DNA of 64,000 bases from Xylanibacter rodentium (GTDB lineage: Bacteria; Bacteroidota; Bacteroidia; Bacteroidales; Bacteroidaceae). The translations under genes and the position numbers were made by a program. The notes under the pieces are model-generated. The model was not told the origin of the DNA. It made no database searches and saw only the letters and a program-made list of their open reading frames with translations. Location of the stretch: NCBI RefSeq assembly GCF_013166575.1, contig NZ_JABKKE010000016.1, positions 27,914 through 91,913 of the forward strand. The letters are read 5' to 3'. The number at the start of each line of letters is the position of its first letter. Position 1 is the stretch's first letter. Shown piece by piece: positions 43,085 to 52,927 of this stretch.

Positions 43085-45916
43085 ATGATACGCAGATTCT
43101 TAATACTGCCATTGGTGTGCATGGCTGCAACATTCACCCCGGTCCTTGGTGCCGTGCCGGAATGTGACGCATATTTGTTTGCCTATTTTGAAGGCCGTGG
43201 CGACGGTTCATTGCAAGAGCACCTGCGCTTTGCCGTGAGCGACGACGGAATAACATGGAAAGCCCTCAATCGCAATTCTCCGGTAATCTCATCCGACACC
43301 ATATCGCTGACGGGCGGCATCCGTGACCCGCACATACTGCGCGGCGAGGACGGCAGCTTCTACATGGTGGCTACCGACATGAACACCGTGCGCGACGGCT
43401 GGGGCTCAAATCCGGGCATCGTTCTGCTGAAGTCGCACAACCTTACCGAATGGACCCACTCGACGATAAACCTTTCCAAAGACTATCCGAAACATTTTTC
43501 CGATGCTTATTGGGTGTGGGCGCCGCAGACCATCTACGACCCTGATACCCGGAAGTATATGATATATTTCACTCTTCGCCGCAGCGATGCCGGCAAAGGG
43601 CTGGTGACATATTATGCCTATGCCAACAGAGACTTCACCGGATTCGAGAGCGAGCCCAAGGTGTTGTTCCGTGCCAAGGACGGCTGCATAGACAACGACA
43701 TAGTGAAAGGTCCTGACGGCAAGTGGCACATGTTTTTCAAGGGAAACACCAAGGACAAGAACGGCAAGGAGATAAAGAACGGCATAAAGAAAGCCACGGC
43801 ACGGCGTCTTCGCGGGCCATGGAAAGAGTCGTTTGACTATATCGACGCCTATGCCGGCAAGACAGCGGTGGAAGGTTCGGGAATCTTCAAGCTCAACCAT
43901 TCCGACGAATACATACTGATGTACGACCTGTACAGTTCCGGCAGATACGAATATCAGACTACCAAAGACCTTGTCAACTTCACACCGGAACCGCAATCTT
44001 TCACCAAAGATTTCTTTCCGCGTCACGGGACTGTGATGCCAATCACGGCAGAGGAGAAAGCCGTATTGACAGCCAAGTGGGGAGACAACGCGCCCTACAG
44101 TTTTGTGAATACCGGAAATCCTCTCATACGCCACAAGCACACGGCCGACCCGGCGACGATGGTGGTCGGTGATACCCTTTGGCTGTACACCGGCACCGAC
44201 GAACCCGGCAACAAGCCCGGCTACCATATGCCCAACTGGTGCGTATTCTCCACCACCGACATGCAGCATTGGACTGAGCATCCCATGCCGCTGGCCGTCA
44301 GAGACTTTGCGTGGGACCGCTCCAAGGCTGCCTACGCCGCCCAGTGTATCGAACGCAACGGCAAGTACTACTATTACATCAGCACCAACGGCTCGGGCAT
44401 AGGCATTGCCGTGAGCGACAGCCCGAAAGGCCCGTTCAAGGACGCGCTCGGGAAGCCGCTCATCACCAAGGACGACTGCAAGGGGGCGCGCCACAGCTGG
44501 GTGAGCATAGACCCCACAGTGTTCATCGACGACGATGGCCGGGCATATCTGTTTTGGGGCAACCAACTGTGTTATTATGCAAGGCTTAAGGACAACATGC
44601 TCGAACTTGACGGAGAGATAAAGCGTGTGCATCTGCCCGATTTCACAGAGGCCCCATGGGTGCATAAGCGCGGCGGGAAATACTACCTGACATATGCGGC
44701 CCAGTGGCCCGAGAAGATAGCATACGCCATGAGCGACAACATAGACGGCCCATGGGAATATAAGGGCATAATCTCCGAAGTGGCCGGCAACAGTAATACC
44801 ACCCATCCGGCCATAGTCGAGTTCAAGGGCAAGAACTACTTCTTCTCGCACATTGGAGGTCTCGGTGGCGGCAGCGGCAGCCGCTCGGTGATAGTCGAAC
44901 CGCTCTGCTACAACGAAGACGGGACAATACGTAAAGTGAACCCCTCTACATCGGGAACCAGCACTCTGCATTCGGCTCTTGACAATAAGCACAACCCGAT
45001 ACTTCCGGGTTTTCATGCCGATCCTGAGATTCTTTACTCCAACAAGACCGGCAGGTATTATATCTATTCCACCACTGACGGCACACCCGGATGGGGCGGG
45101 CACTATTTCAGAGTCTATTCGTCGTCCAACCTGTCCGACTGGACCGATGAAGGCATAATGCTCGACCTTAAAGGACCGCAGGTGCCGTGGGCTACAGGCA
45201 ACGCGTGGGCTCCGGCCATCATTGAGCGCAAGGAGGGCGACAGCTACAAGTATTATTTCTATTTCAGCGGTCACAACCCTGCCTCCAACCGCAAAGCCAT
45301 CGGCGTGGCCGTGGCCGACGACCCGGCCGGACCGTTCTATGCCGCTGACAGGCCCATCGTCGACAAGTCGCCCGTGGGACACGGACAGCAAATCGACGTT
45401 GACGTGTTTCAAGACCCTGCCACAGGCAAGTGCTATCTATATTGGGGCAACGGATATATGGCCGGAGCTGAACTTGGCGACGACATGACCTCTATAAAGG
45501 AAGAGACAGTGACGGTGATGACGCCTGAGGGCGGCTCGCTTTCCACTCATGCTTTCCGCGAGGCACCCTACGTGTTCTTCCGCAACGGCATATATTACTT
45601 CATGTGGTCGGTGGACGATACCGGTTCGCCCAACTACCATGTGGCATATGGCACATCCGGCTCACCGCTCGGAAAGATTGAGGTGGCCGAGCCGTGCAAC
45701 ATCCTTGTACAGCGCCCCGGCGAGCGGATTTACGGCACTGCCCACAATTCGGTAATCAACATTCCCGGCACTGACGAGTGGCGCATAGTGTACCACAGAA
45801 TCAATCCTGACTATATAGACAAGTCCAGACAGCCCGGCATCCACCGCGAGGTGTGCATCGACAAGATGGAATTTGCCAAGGACGGGTCCATAAAGCCTGT
45901 AAAGCCTACAAAGTGA
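43085..45916 (+). CDS. Secreted protein with three GH43 propeller domains in tandem
   Basis: After a signal peptide (about 22 residues), 943 residues form three GH43-type five-bladed propellers. Domain 1 (about 25-325) has Asp81 (GGIRDPH), Asp203/205 (IDNDIV) and Glu263 (VEGSGIF). Domain 2 (about 340-620) has Asp355 (TADPA), Asp476 (SIDPTVF) and Glu522 (TEAPWV). Domain 3 (about 635-943) has Asp646 (HADPEI), Asp771/773 (IDVDVF) and Glu826 (REAPYV). Each domain thus shows a full base/modulator/acid triad. GH43 proteins normally have one or, less often, two such domains. Domain 1 is closest to the GH43 part of the GH51 fusion; domains 2 and 3 look like arabinofuranosidase/xylosidase types. Together they may remove several kinds of side chain. 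Confidence 0.85.
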   Translation: MIRRFLILPLVCMAATFTPVLGAVPECDAYLFAYFEGRGDGSLQEHLRFAVSDDGITWKALNRNSPVISSDTISLTGGIRDPHILRGEDGSFYMVATDMNTVRDGWGSNPGIVLLKSHNLTEWTHSTINLSKDYPKHFSDAYWVWAPQTIYDPDTRKYMIYFTLRRSDAGKGLVTYYAYANRDFTGFESEPKVLFRAKDGCIDNDIVKGPDGKWHMFFKGNTKDKNGKEIKNGIKKATARRLRGPWKESFDYIDAYAGKTAVEGSGIFKLNHSDEYILMYDLYSSGRYEYQTTKDLVNFTPEPQSFTKDFFPRHGTVMPITAEEKAVLTAKWGDNAPYSFVNTGNPLIRHKHTADPATMVVGDTLWLYTGTDEPGNKPGYHMPNWCVFSTTDMQHWTEHPMPLAVRDFAWDRSKAAYAAQCIERNGKYYYYISTNGSGIGIAVSDSPKGPFKDALGKPLITKDDCKGARHSWVSIDPTVFIDDDGRAYLFWGNQLCYYARLKDNMLELDGEIKRVHLPDFTEAPWVHKRGGKYYLTYAAQWPEKIAYAMSDNIDGPWEYKGIISEVAGNSNTTHPAIVEFKGKNYFFSHIGGLGGGSGSRSVIVEPLCYNEDGTIRKVNPSTSGTSTLHSALDNKHNPILPGFHADPEILYSNKTGRYYIYSTTDGTPGWGGHYFRVYSSSNLSDWTDEGIMLDLKGPQVPWATGNAWAPAIIERKEGDSYKYYFYFSGHNPASNRKAIGVAVADDPAGPFYAADRPIVDKSPVGHGQQIDVDVFQDPATGKCYLYWGNGYMAGAELGDDMTSIKEETVTVMTPEGGSLSTHAFREAPYVFFRNGIYYFMWSVDDTGSPNYHVAYGTSGSPLGKIEVAEPCNILVQRPGERIYGTAHNSVINIPGTDEWRIVYHRINPDYIDKSRQPGIHREVCIDKMEFAKDGSIKPVKPTK

Positions 45917-45940
45917 CAGACTGATTGACGGTAAGTAAAG

Positions 45941-45973
45941 GCGGAATGCTGCATGTGCGGTATTCCGCTTTTG
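45941..45973 (+). terminator. Probable terminator after the tri-GH43 gene
   Basis: GCGGAAT pairs with ATTCCGC, with GCA/TGC inside, and is followed by TTTTGT. Confidence 0.6.
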
Positions 45974-45975
45974 TG

Positions 45976-46054
45976 ATGTTAATAAGATTACTCGGTAAAG
46001 CTATTAACTTTAAGGTGTGATGTTATTGACTTCACTGAGTAATCTTATTAACAT
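45976..46054. promoter_or_regulatory. 21-bp inverted repeat with 37-base spacer
   Basis: ATGTTAATAAGATTACTCgGT at 45976-45996 is matched by its complement at 46034-46054 with one mismatch. It lies between the GH43 terminator and the promoter of the small HTH gene. It has no T-tract and the arms are AT-rich, so an operator or a small mobile remnant are both possible. Confidence 0.4.
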
Positions 46055-46169
46055 TAAATTTACTTTTCATTTACATCATTTTCTCATAGTGCCGCCGTAA
46101 CAAGCGGGATGAGGCGTAATGGCAAGACGAGTTACTGATTCCTGAAATAATATTAAAGAATGTTATTTC

Positions 46170-46212
46170 GGGGGGGGGTAAAAACGTAAATTGAATAAAA
46201 ACATTATCTTTG
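46170..46212 (+). promoter_or_regulatory. Promoter with a nine-G tract before the HTH gene
   Basis: Nine G at 46170-46178 are followed by TAAAAA, as at 1494. TATCTTTG at 46205-46212 fits the -7 consensus. Here the G-run lies about 12 bases further upstream of the -7 than at 1494. Confidence 0.5.
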
Positions 46213-46325
46213 TAATCGACAAAAGACATACCAGACAATCTTCCTTAACGGTTAGGCGTAGTTATGGGGCGTCAAGTTGCTGTAAAACAGTTGTCACGTT
46301 TACTTATTTATAAATTCTTTTTATT

Positions 46326-46547
46326 ATGCATATAGGAAATAGGATAAAGGAAATTCTTGGCGAAAAAGGCCGTACTGCCATTTGGTTGGCATCTCAAATA
46401 CCATGTGAACGTTCAAACGTGTATCATATATTCAGGCGCGAGGACATCAATGTCAAATTGCTTTGCCGCATATCGGCAATATTGGGGTATAATTTTCTCG
46501 TGGAACTTTCAGAAGAGATGCAGAACGAACTTGACGGCAAGGAATGA
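46326..46547 (+). CDS. Small XRE-like helix-turn-helix protein
   Basis: These 73 residues contain a helix-turn-helix of the XRE type (IKEILGEKGRTAIWLASQIPCERSNVYHIFRREDINVKLLCRIS) and no other domain. It would bind DNA as a dimer. Similar short proteins are widespread in Bacteroidales without known targets. The leader from the -7 element is about 105 nt. It lies next to the 45976-46054 inverted repeat, a candidate operator, and 80 bases before the outer-membrane barrel gene, which it may control. Confidence 0.75.
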   Translation: MHIGNRIKEILGEKGRTAIWLASQIPCERSNVYHIFRREDINVKLLCRISAILGYNFLVELSEEMQNELDGKE

Positions 46548-46551
46548 CAGA

Positions 46552-46588
46552 AAGGATGGTTGAGAAAACAATCCATGTCCTTTTTTAT
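46552..46588 (+). terminator. Weak terminator-like hairpin after the HTH gene
   Basis: GGATGGTTG can pair with CAATCCATGTCC imperfectly, followed by TTTTTTATG. It may reduce read-through to the barrel gene. Confidence 0.4.
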
Positions 46589-46627
46589 GCTTTTTATGTC
46601 ATTACAGATTAAACCATAAGCATTGTG

Positions 46628-49126
46628 ATGCGTCAAATATGTGTTATGAATCGATTTATAATGACATGTTTAGCCCTGGCCTATGTGGTTGTGTCCTTGG
46701 CTCAGGGGACGGTAAAGGGTAGAGTATTGGATAAGCAGACAAACGAGGTACTGCAGTTTGTAAACATCCGCGTGACGCAGTCTGCCACGGGAAAGATGGT
46801 GAAAGGCGCGATAACCGATGCCAAAGGTACGTTTAATGTCACCGGACTGGCCGACGGGAAATATGTGCTTACGGTGTCGTTCATGGGCTATAAGGATGTT
46901 GTACGCAATTTTGAAGTTACTAAAGACCGCCGTGCCGTGTCGTACAATGCCCTATATCTGGCCGGAGACCAAAAGATGCTAAAGGAGGTACAGGTGACCG
47001 GTCAGCGCTCGCAGATGAAACTTGAGGTGGACCGCAAGTCGTTCTCCGTAGATCAGGTTCTTGCTGCGGCGGGCGGCTCGGCAAGCGATTTGCTTGAGAA
47101 TATCCCTTCGGTAGAGGTTACCACCGACGGTGAGATATCGTTGCGCGGCAATTCAAGTGTCGAGGTGTGGATAAATGGAAAAGCCAGCGGCCTTACCAGT
47201 GACAACCGTGCCGAGATATTGCAGCAGATACCGGCCGAGAGCATAGAGAAGATAGAGGTGATAGACAATCCGAGCGCAAAGTTCAGTCCCGAAGGCTCGG
47301 CGGGAATAATCAACATTATACTCAAACGTGACCGCCGTGCCGGATACTATGGCTCGGTGCGTGCCGGTGCGGCTACGAGCGGAGGATGGAACACAGGCGG
47401 AAGCATCAACTATTCGAGCGGAAAGCTCGATGCCTTTGCCAATGTGGGTTACCGACGTCGCAAGAACAATGGCGGCTCGCTCAGCGAGCAGACCTATAAG
47501 GGCAGCAATACATATCAGAACTATGAGGCTGAAAACAATCGCGGGGGCGGAAATCTATTTGCCCGTGCCGGCCTGACATGGCACTTTACCGACAAGGACG
47601 ACCTGTCGTTCTCGGGAATGACCATGCAGGGCAAGCGTGACAACGAGAGCATCATCCCGTATCATTACGGTACGGTGGGCGCTCCGACAGACTCGCGACT
47701 GATGTTCCGCCGCAACACGTCTGACGGAGATATGCGTATGTATCATGCCGAGATGGGATATACCCACACTTTCAGTGAGGCTCACAAGCTCGACTTCAAC
47801 CTGTCGTTTGGCAAGTGGAAGAGCGACGACAACAGCTATTATCAGGACAGCACGACATATATCGACCCTGCCGGCCCTACGGAGTATATGTACCAATATC
47901 GCCCGATGTTCATCAACAACCGTTCGTGGGAGGCCAAGCTGGACTATGAGAACCAGATAATGGAGAACCTTAAGCTGGAAGCGGGATACAACGGACGCTT
48001 CTCGCACGAGAACACACCGCAGGAATCGTGGATGGACGGCAGTTCGTGGGCCGGACATAATATAACGGAAGACAAGGAATATTTCAACCGGTTCATCTAT
48101 GATATGGATGTGCATGCGCTCTATGCCACACTTACCACCAAGGTGGGCAGGCTCGGTGTGATGGCCGGTCTGCGCGGCGAATACTGGAGGGTGAACACAG
48201 AGAGTTACACGTACGACCAGGAGCATGACCCCTCATTGCGCGACGCACCGTTCAAGAAAGATTATTTCCAGCTGTTCCCGAGCCTGTTCCTCAATTACCC
48301 GCTCACCGAGACATCGCAGCTCCAGCTCAACTATACTCGTCGTCTGCGCCGTCCGTGGGGCGGACAGCTCAACAGTTTCAAGAACACGAGCGATGCGTCG
48401 ATGGTGTCGTTCGGTAATCCCGAGCTTACGCCGGAGTACACCAACTCGTTTTCGCTCAACTATCTGAAGACCTGGCAGAACCATACCCTCTCCGTAGGAA
48501 CGTACTACCGGCCGACGACAGATGTGATACAGACGGTGAAATACAATGTAGACGATGTGATATATTCTACCAGTGAGAACGTAGCCAAGAGCCAAAGTGC
48601 CGGTGTGGAACTGATTTTGAAAGACAAACTCTTCCGCATCCTCGACCTTACCACCACAGTGAATGCTTATTACTACAAGCTCGACGGTTTCAGATATGTC
48701 ATCAACGATCAGACAGTGACGGGACGGTCGGACGAGAATTTCTCATGGGATGCCCGGATGCTGGCAAGTTTCATCCTGCCTTACGATATATCGTTGCAGG
48801 CAACGGGCAACTACCGGTCGCGTACGGTTATCACACAGGGTTATAGAAAGCCGAGTGCCAGCCTTGATCTCGGACTGCGCAAGTCGTTCCTCAACAAGCA
48901 GTTTGCGCTGTCGGTCAATTGGCGCGACGTGTTCAACAGCCGCCGTTGGAAGACTTATACAAACACGGACAGCTTCGAACGTTATCAGGAGAACTGGCGC
49001 GACCCGCGTGCCAACATCACACTGACATGGAACTTCGGTAACATGAGTTCGAAGAAAAAGCCGCGTGAGGAAATGAACAGTGGCATGGACGACGAAAACC
49101 AGAGTTTCGGAGGATATGGTGAATAA
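46628..49126 (+). CDS. Outer-membrane TonB-dependent-receptor-like beta-barrel protein
   Basis: This protein of about 832 residues has a signal peptide, a CarboxypepD_reg-like domain (TVKGRVLDKQTNEVLQFVNI), a plug (VDQVLAAAGGSASDLLENIPSVEVTTDGEISLRGNSSVEVWING pattern) and a barrel of the OMP_b-brl_3 type. It is shorter than SusC and has no SusD partner, so it belongs to the other large Bacteroidota receptor family. The starts at 46628 and 46646 are both possible; the second gives a more standard signal peptide. Substrate unknown; sugars, metals and peptides are all seen in this family. Eight G follow its stop codon (49127-49134). Confidence 0.88.
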   Translation: MRQICVMNRFIMTCLALAYVVVSLAQGTVKGRVLDKQTNEVLQFVNIRVTQSATGKMVKGAITDAKGTFNVTGLADGKYVLTVSFMGYKDVVRNFEVTKDRRAVSYNALYLAGDQKMLKEVQVTGQRSQMKLEVDRKSFSVDQVLAAAGGSASDLLENIPSVEVTTDGEISLRGNSSVEVWINGKASGLTSDNRAEILQQIPAESIEKIEVIDNPSAKFSPEGSAGIINIILKRDRRAGYYGSVRAGAATSGGWNTGGSINYSSGKLDAFANVGYRRRKNNGGSLSEQTYKGSNTYQNYEAENNRGGGNLFARAGLTWHFTDKDDLSFSGMTMQGKRDNESIIPYHYGTVGAPTDSRLMFRRNTSDGDMRMYHAEMGYTHTFSEAHKLDFNLSFGKWKSDDNSYYQDSTTYIDPAGPTEYMYQYRPMFINNRSWEAKLDYENQIMENLKLEAGYNGRFSHENTPQESWMDGSSWAGHNITEDKEYFNRFIYDMDVHALYATLTTKVGRLGVMAGLRGEYWRVNTESYTYDQEHDPSLRDAPFKKDYFQLFPSLFLNYPLTETSQLQLNYTRRLRRPWGGQLNSFKNTSDASMVSFGNPELTPEYTNSFSLNYLKTWQNHTLSVGTYYRPTTDVIQTVKYNVDDVIYSTSENVAKSQSAGVELILKDKLFRILDLTTTVNAYYYKLDGFRYVINDQTVTGRSDENFSWDARMLASFILPYDISLQATGNYRSRTVITQGYRKPSASLDLGLRKSFLNKQFALSVNWRDVFNSRRWKTYTNTDSFERYQENWRDPRANITLTWNFGNMSSKKKPREEMNSGMDDENQSFGGYGE

Positions 49127-49250
49127 GGGGGGGGAGATGGCTTCTTGACTCCTTTAAAAACAAAAGACTGTTGAATAAGAACGGGAAGGCACTTCACAGT
49201 GCTCTCCCGTTGCAAACTTCAAACAACCAAAAAAGAAATAGATTGTCTGT

Positions 49251-49290
49251 GAAGAGTCCCGCCGGTATATCAGGGCGGGACTTCTTTTTT
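49251..49290. terminator. Terminator between convergent genes
   Basis: GAAGAGTCCCGCC pairs with GGCGGGACTTC (one unpaired A) and ends in TTTTTT, which overlaps the glnN stop codon at 49289-49291. A further hairpin, ACGGGAaGGCACT/AGTGCtCTCCCGT, lies at about 49180-49210. Confidence 0.8.
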
Positions 49291-51478
49291 ACCTTATAAA
49301 CAATAGCTCACGGTATTTTGGAAGTGTCCACAGCCGGTCTTCCACTATCAGCTCAAGTTTGTCTATCTGGTAGCGTATCAGTTCCATCTTGGGTGCCACG
49401 GTGTCGTGGTAAGCAATGGCTTTCAGATGTTCGTTCTCAATCTTGTTTGCCACCTTGCGTGCGGCTACGAGTTCTTCCACGCCTTTCTCGATGACGGCCG
49501 TGCGGTCGGCTATCTCCTCTATCAGCTTTATGTTGCGTGCTGACAGTTTGTCGGCCTTTTCGGGTGGGAATATGCCGCGCATGTTTTCGACGTTCTTCAG
49601 CAGTTTGCTTTGGTAGTGGGTGGCCACGGGTATGATGTGGTTCATCGACAGGTCGCCTATCACGCGGGCTTCTATCTGTATCTTCTTCGTATACGTCTCC
49701 CATTTCACCTCATTGCGTGCTTCAAGTTCTTTCCTCGACATCACTCCGAGACTCTCGAACATATCAATGCTCTCTGCGTCGAGATAGCGCTCGAATATCA
49801 CGGGGCAGCTCGTCTCGCAGTCCAGACCGCGGCGGCGGGCTTCTTCCACCCACTCGTCGCTGTATCCGTTTCCGTCGAAGCGTATGGGTTTGCAGGTCTT
49901 TATGTCTTCGCGTAGGATGTCGATGATGGCGCGTGTCTTGTTTTCGCCTTTGTCGATGATGGCGTCGACACGTTTTTTGAAGTCGGCCAATGCCTCAGCC
50001 ACGGCCGAGTTGAGGGCAATCATTGCCGAGGCACAGTTGGCTTCGCTGCCCACGGCACGGAACTCGAAGCGGTTGCCGGTGAAGGCGAAGGGGCTGGTGC
50101 GGTTGCGATCGGTGTTGTCGATGAGCAGTTCCGGTATCTCCGGTATTTCGAGTTTCATACTCTGCTTGCCCACGATGTTGAACAGTTCGTCCTTGTCCGA
50201 TTTCTCTATATGGTCGAGCAATTCGCTCAGTTGCTTGCCGAGGAATGACGATATGATGGCGGGCGGCGCCTCGTTGGCTCCGAGCCGGTGGGCGTTGGTG
50301 GCGCTCATTATGCTTGCCTTTAGAAGTCCGTTGTGGCGGTATACGCCCATCAGTGTCTCAACGATGAATGTGACGAAGCGCAGATTGTCCATCGGGGTCT
50401 TTCCCGGGCCGTGCAGCAGTATGCCGGTATCGGTGCTGAGGCTCCAGTTGTTGTGCTTGCCGGAGCCGTTGATGCCTGCAAAAGGCTTCTCGTGCAGCAG
50501 TACGCGGAATCCGTGCTTTCGCGCCACACGCTTCATCAGCGACATCAGGAGCATGTTGTGGTCTACGGCCAGGTTGCATTCCTCGTATATAGGGGCCAGT
50601 TCAAACTGGTTGGGCGCTACCTCGTTGTGACGTGTCTTGCACGGTATGGCCAGCTCGAGAGCTCTTATTTCGAGATCTTTCATGAAAGCCTGCACACGGT
50701 CGGGGATGGTTCCGAAGTAATGGTCGTCCATCTGCTGGTTCTTGGCCGAGTCATGTCCCATCAGTGTGCGGCCGGTGAGCAGCAGGTCGGGGCGGGCCGA
50801 ATAGAGTCCCTCGTCTACGAGAAAATACTCCTGTTCCCATCCCAGATTGCTCTGTACTTTCTTTACGTCGGGGTAGAAGTACCGGCAGACGTCGGTGGCG
50901 GCCACGTTCACAGCGTGCAGCGTGCGCAGCAGCGGTGCCTTGTAGTCGAGTGCCTCGCCCGTATATGATATGAATATTGTGGGTATACAAAGAGTGTCGT
51001 CGATGATGAAGACAGGTGATGTAGGGTCCCATGCCGAATATCCGCGTGCCTCGAAGGTGTTGCGTATGCCGCCGTTGGGAAACGATGAGGCATCGGGTTC
51101 CTGCTGTACGAGCAGCTTGCCGCTGAATTCCTCTACCATGCCACCCTTGTGGTCGTGCTCTATGAATGAGTCGTGCTTTTCGGCGGTGCCTTCCGTCAGC
51201 GGCTGGAACCAGTGCGTGTAGTGTGTCACCCCGTTTTCTACGGCCCACTGTTTTATTCCCGCAGCCACGGCGTCGGCTATCGAGCGGTCGAGTCGTGTGC
51301 CGTTGTCGATCACGTCCACAAGCTTTTCATAGACGTCTTTCGGCAGATATTTGTACATTTTCTCACGTGTGAACACGTTTTTGCCGAAAAATTCGCATGG
51401 GCGCTCTGCCGGAGTTTTCACCTCAAGAGGCTTTTTCTTGAATGCCTCTGCAACAACCTGAAATCTTAAATTTGCCAT
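49289..51478 (-). CDS. glnN: Glutamine synthetase type III
   Basis: The 729-residue length and sequence are those of the GSIII class of Bacteroidota and cyanobacteria, not the 470-residue GSI. Visible signatures are ERPCEFFGKNVFTREKM at the N-terminus, GWEQEYFLVDEGLY (metal-binding Glu), HNEVAPNQFELAPIYE, LLHEKPFAGINGSGKHNNWSL (ammonium/ATP site) and FTGNRFEFRAVGSEANCASAMI. It makes glutamine from glutamate, ammonia and ATP in the cytoplasm, supplying the GltBD glutamate synthase encoded 4-12 kb away. I saw no clear promoter in the 175 bases upstream. Confidence 0.97.
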   Translation of the reverse strand: MANLRFQVVAEAFKKKPLEVKTPAERPCEFFGKNVFTREKMYKYLPKDVYEKLVDVIDNGTRLDRSIADAVAAGIKQWAVENGVTHYTHWFQPLTEGTAEKHDSFIEHDHKGGMVEEFSGKLLVQQEPDASSFPNGGIRNTFEARGYSAWDPTSPVFIIDDTLCIPTIFISYTGEALDYKAPLLRTLHAVNVAATDVCRYFYPDVKKVQSNLGWEQEYFLVDEGLYSARPDLLLTGRTLMGHDSAKNQQMDDHYFGTIPDRVQAFMKDLEIRALELAIPCKTRHNEVAPNQFELAPIYEECNLAVDHNMLLMSLMKRVARKHGFRVLLHEKPFAGINGSGKHNNWSLSTDTGILLHGPGKTPMDNLRFVTFIVETLMGVYRHNGLLKASIMSATNAHRLGANEAPPAIISSFLGKQLSELLDHIEKSDKDELFNIVGKQSMKLEIPEIPELLIDNTDRNRTSPFAFTGNRFEFRAVGSEANCASAMIALNSAVAEALADFKKRVDAIIDKGENKTRAIIDILREDIKTCKPIRFDGNGYSDEWVEEARRRGLDCETSCPVIFERYLDAESIDMFESLGVMSRKELEARNEVKWETYTKKIQIEARVIGDLSMNHIIPVATHYQSKLLKNVENMRGIFPPEKADKLSARNIKLIEEIADRTAVIEKGVEELVAARKVANKIENEHLKAIAYHDTVAPKMELIRYQIDKLELIVEDRLWTLPKYRELLFIR

Positions 51479-51653
51479 TGTCTGTTTGTATTTTGTTGAT
51501 TGTTTGTGAATGTTAAAAACATTTGGAAGTTAAATACATATCCTGCATAAAGTGTCTTGCTGCGATGGTCTGGAAGTATTTGTCTTTAACCCCAATCGAC
51601 CATAGGGAGCGGTAACTCCCGATAACTTCTTTAACTCCATGGACGGACATCTG

Positions 51654-52883
51654 TCAGATCCATTTCCCCAGCCGTTCCATGGCTTTCTCGCAGTCTTCGC
51701 GTAGGCCGAAAGCTGTCAGCCGTACATATCCCTCGCCGCTCGGGCCGAAGCCTACTCCTGGTGTGCATACGACATGGGCCTCGTAGAGCATCCGCTCGAA
51801 GAAGCGCCAGCTGCTTTCACCCTGCGGTGTCTTTACCCACAGGTAGGGCGCGTTTTCACCGCCGAAGACCTGCAGTCCGTATCGGGTGAGTGTCTCGTGC
51901 ATGATGCGGGCGTTGGTCATGTAGTATTGTATGGTCTTTTTCACCTGTTCCTTTCCTTCCGGAGTGTATGTGGCCTCGGCAGCCCTTTGGCTCACGTAGC
52001 TTGTGCCGTTGAACTTGGTACACTGACGGCGATACCATAGCTGATGCAGCGATATGCGTTCACGGCCGTCGATGGTGCCGGCCGTTATGTCTTTAGGCAC
52101 TACGGTATATCCGCAGCGCAGGCCGGTAAATCCTGCCGTCTTGGAATAGCTGTGGAACTCTATCGCCACCTTGCGTGCGCCCTTTATCTCGTATATGGAG
52201 TGGGGGATGTCGGGGTCCTGTATGTATGCTTCGTAGGCTGCGTCGTAGAATATCAGCGTGTCGTTCTTGAGGGCGTAGTTCACCCATTTGCGCAGTTCTT
52301 CCTTGGATATCACCGTGCCGGTGGGGTTGTTGGGATAGCACAGGTATATTATGTCGACGCGGCGGTCTGGTATCTGCGGAACAAAGTTGTTTTCGGCCGT
52401 GCACGGCATGTATATCACGTTGCTCCACTTGCCGTCGTTCACTGTTCCCGCGCGGCCTATCATCACATTCGAGTCGATGTATACGGGATAGATGGGGTCG
52501 GTCACACCGATGCTGTTGTCCCAGCGTACGAGTTCCTGGATGTTGCCGGTGTCGCTTTTTGCTCCGTCGTTGATGAAAATCTCGTTGGGATCAAGATGTA
52601 TGCCCCGGGGCAGGAAGTCGTTCTTCACGATGGCTTCGCGCAGAAACGGGTAGCCCTGTTCGGGACCGTAGCCGCGGAAAGTGTCCCTGTCTGCCATCTC
52701 GTCCACAGCCTTGTGCATGGCCTCGGTCACAGCCGGACAGAGCGGTTGCGTGACGTCGCCTATACCAAGGCTTATCAAGTCGGCATTGGAATGGGATACT
52801 TTGAAAGCATTCACTTTCTTGGCGATGTCGGCGAACAGATAGTTGTTCGGCAGTTTCAGGAAGTGTTCGTTTACTAATGCCAT
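51654..52883 (-). CDS. dapL: LL-diaminopimelate aminotransferase
   Basis: The start at 52883 (MALVNEHFLKLP) gives 409 residues, the normal DapL length. A longer frame to 53033 reads through a nested-hairpin repeat and is not credible. The PLP Lys248 lies in SYSKTAGFTGLRCGY. Other fold type I motifs are DGAKSDTGNIQ, YLCYPNNPTGT and YDAAYEAYI. It converts tetrahydrodipicolinate directly to LL-DAP with glutamate as donor. dapF lies upstream in the same direction, 190 bases away, so the two likely form an operon for lysine and peptidoglycan DAP. Confidence 0.96.
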   Translation of the reverse strand: MALVNEHFLKLPNNYLFADIAKKVNAFKVSHSNADLISLGIGDVTQPLCPAVTEAMHKAVDEMADRDTFRGYGPEQGYPFLREAIVKNDFLPRGIHLDPNEIFINDGAKSDTGNIQELVRWDNSIGVTDPIYPVYIDSNVMIGRAGTVNDGKWSNVIYMPCTAENNFVPQIPDRRVDIIYLCYPNNPTGTVISKEELRKWVNYALKNDTLIFYDAAYEAYIQDPDIPHSIYEIKGARKVAIEFHSYSKTAGFTGLRCGYTVVPKDITAGTIDGRERISLHQLWYRRQCTKFNGTSYVSQRAAEATYTPEGKEQVKKTIQYYMTNARIMHETLTRYGLQVFGGENAPYLWVKTPQGESSWRFFERMLYEAHVVCTPGVGFGPSGEGYVRLTAFGLREDCEKAMERLGKWI

Positions 52884-52927
52884 GATGTTGTTCTCTTTCT
52901 TTATGTTGTTTGAAGTTATTTCATCCC

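Noticed and set aside
43406..45412. Reading the tri-GH43 gene as two genes fused by a missing stop
   Set aside because: The frame is continuous, there is one signal peptide, and the domain borders (about residues 330 and 630) have no start context or frame change.
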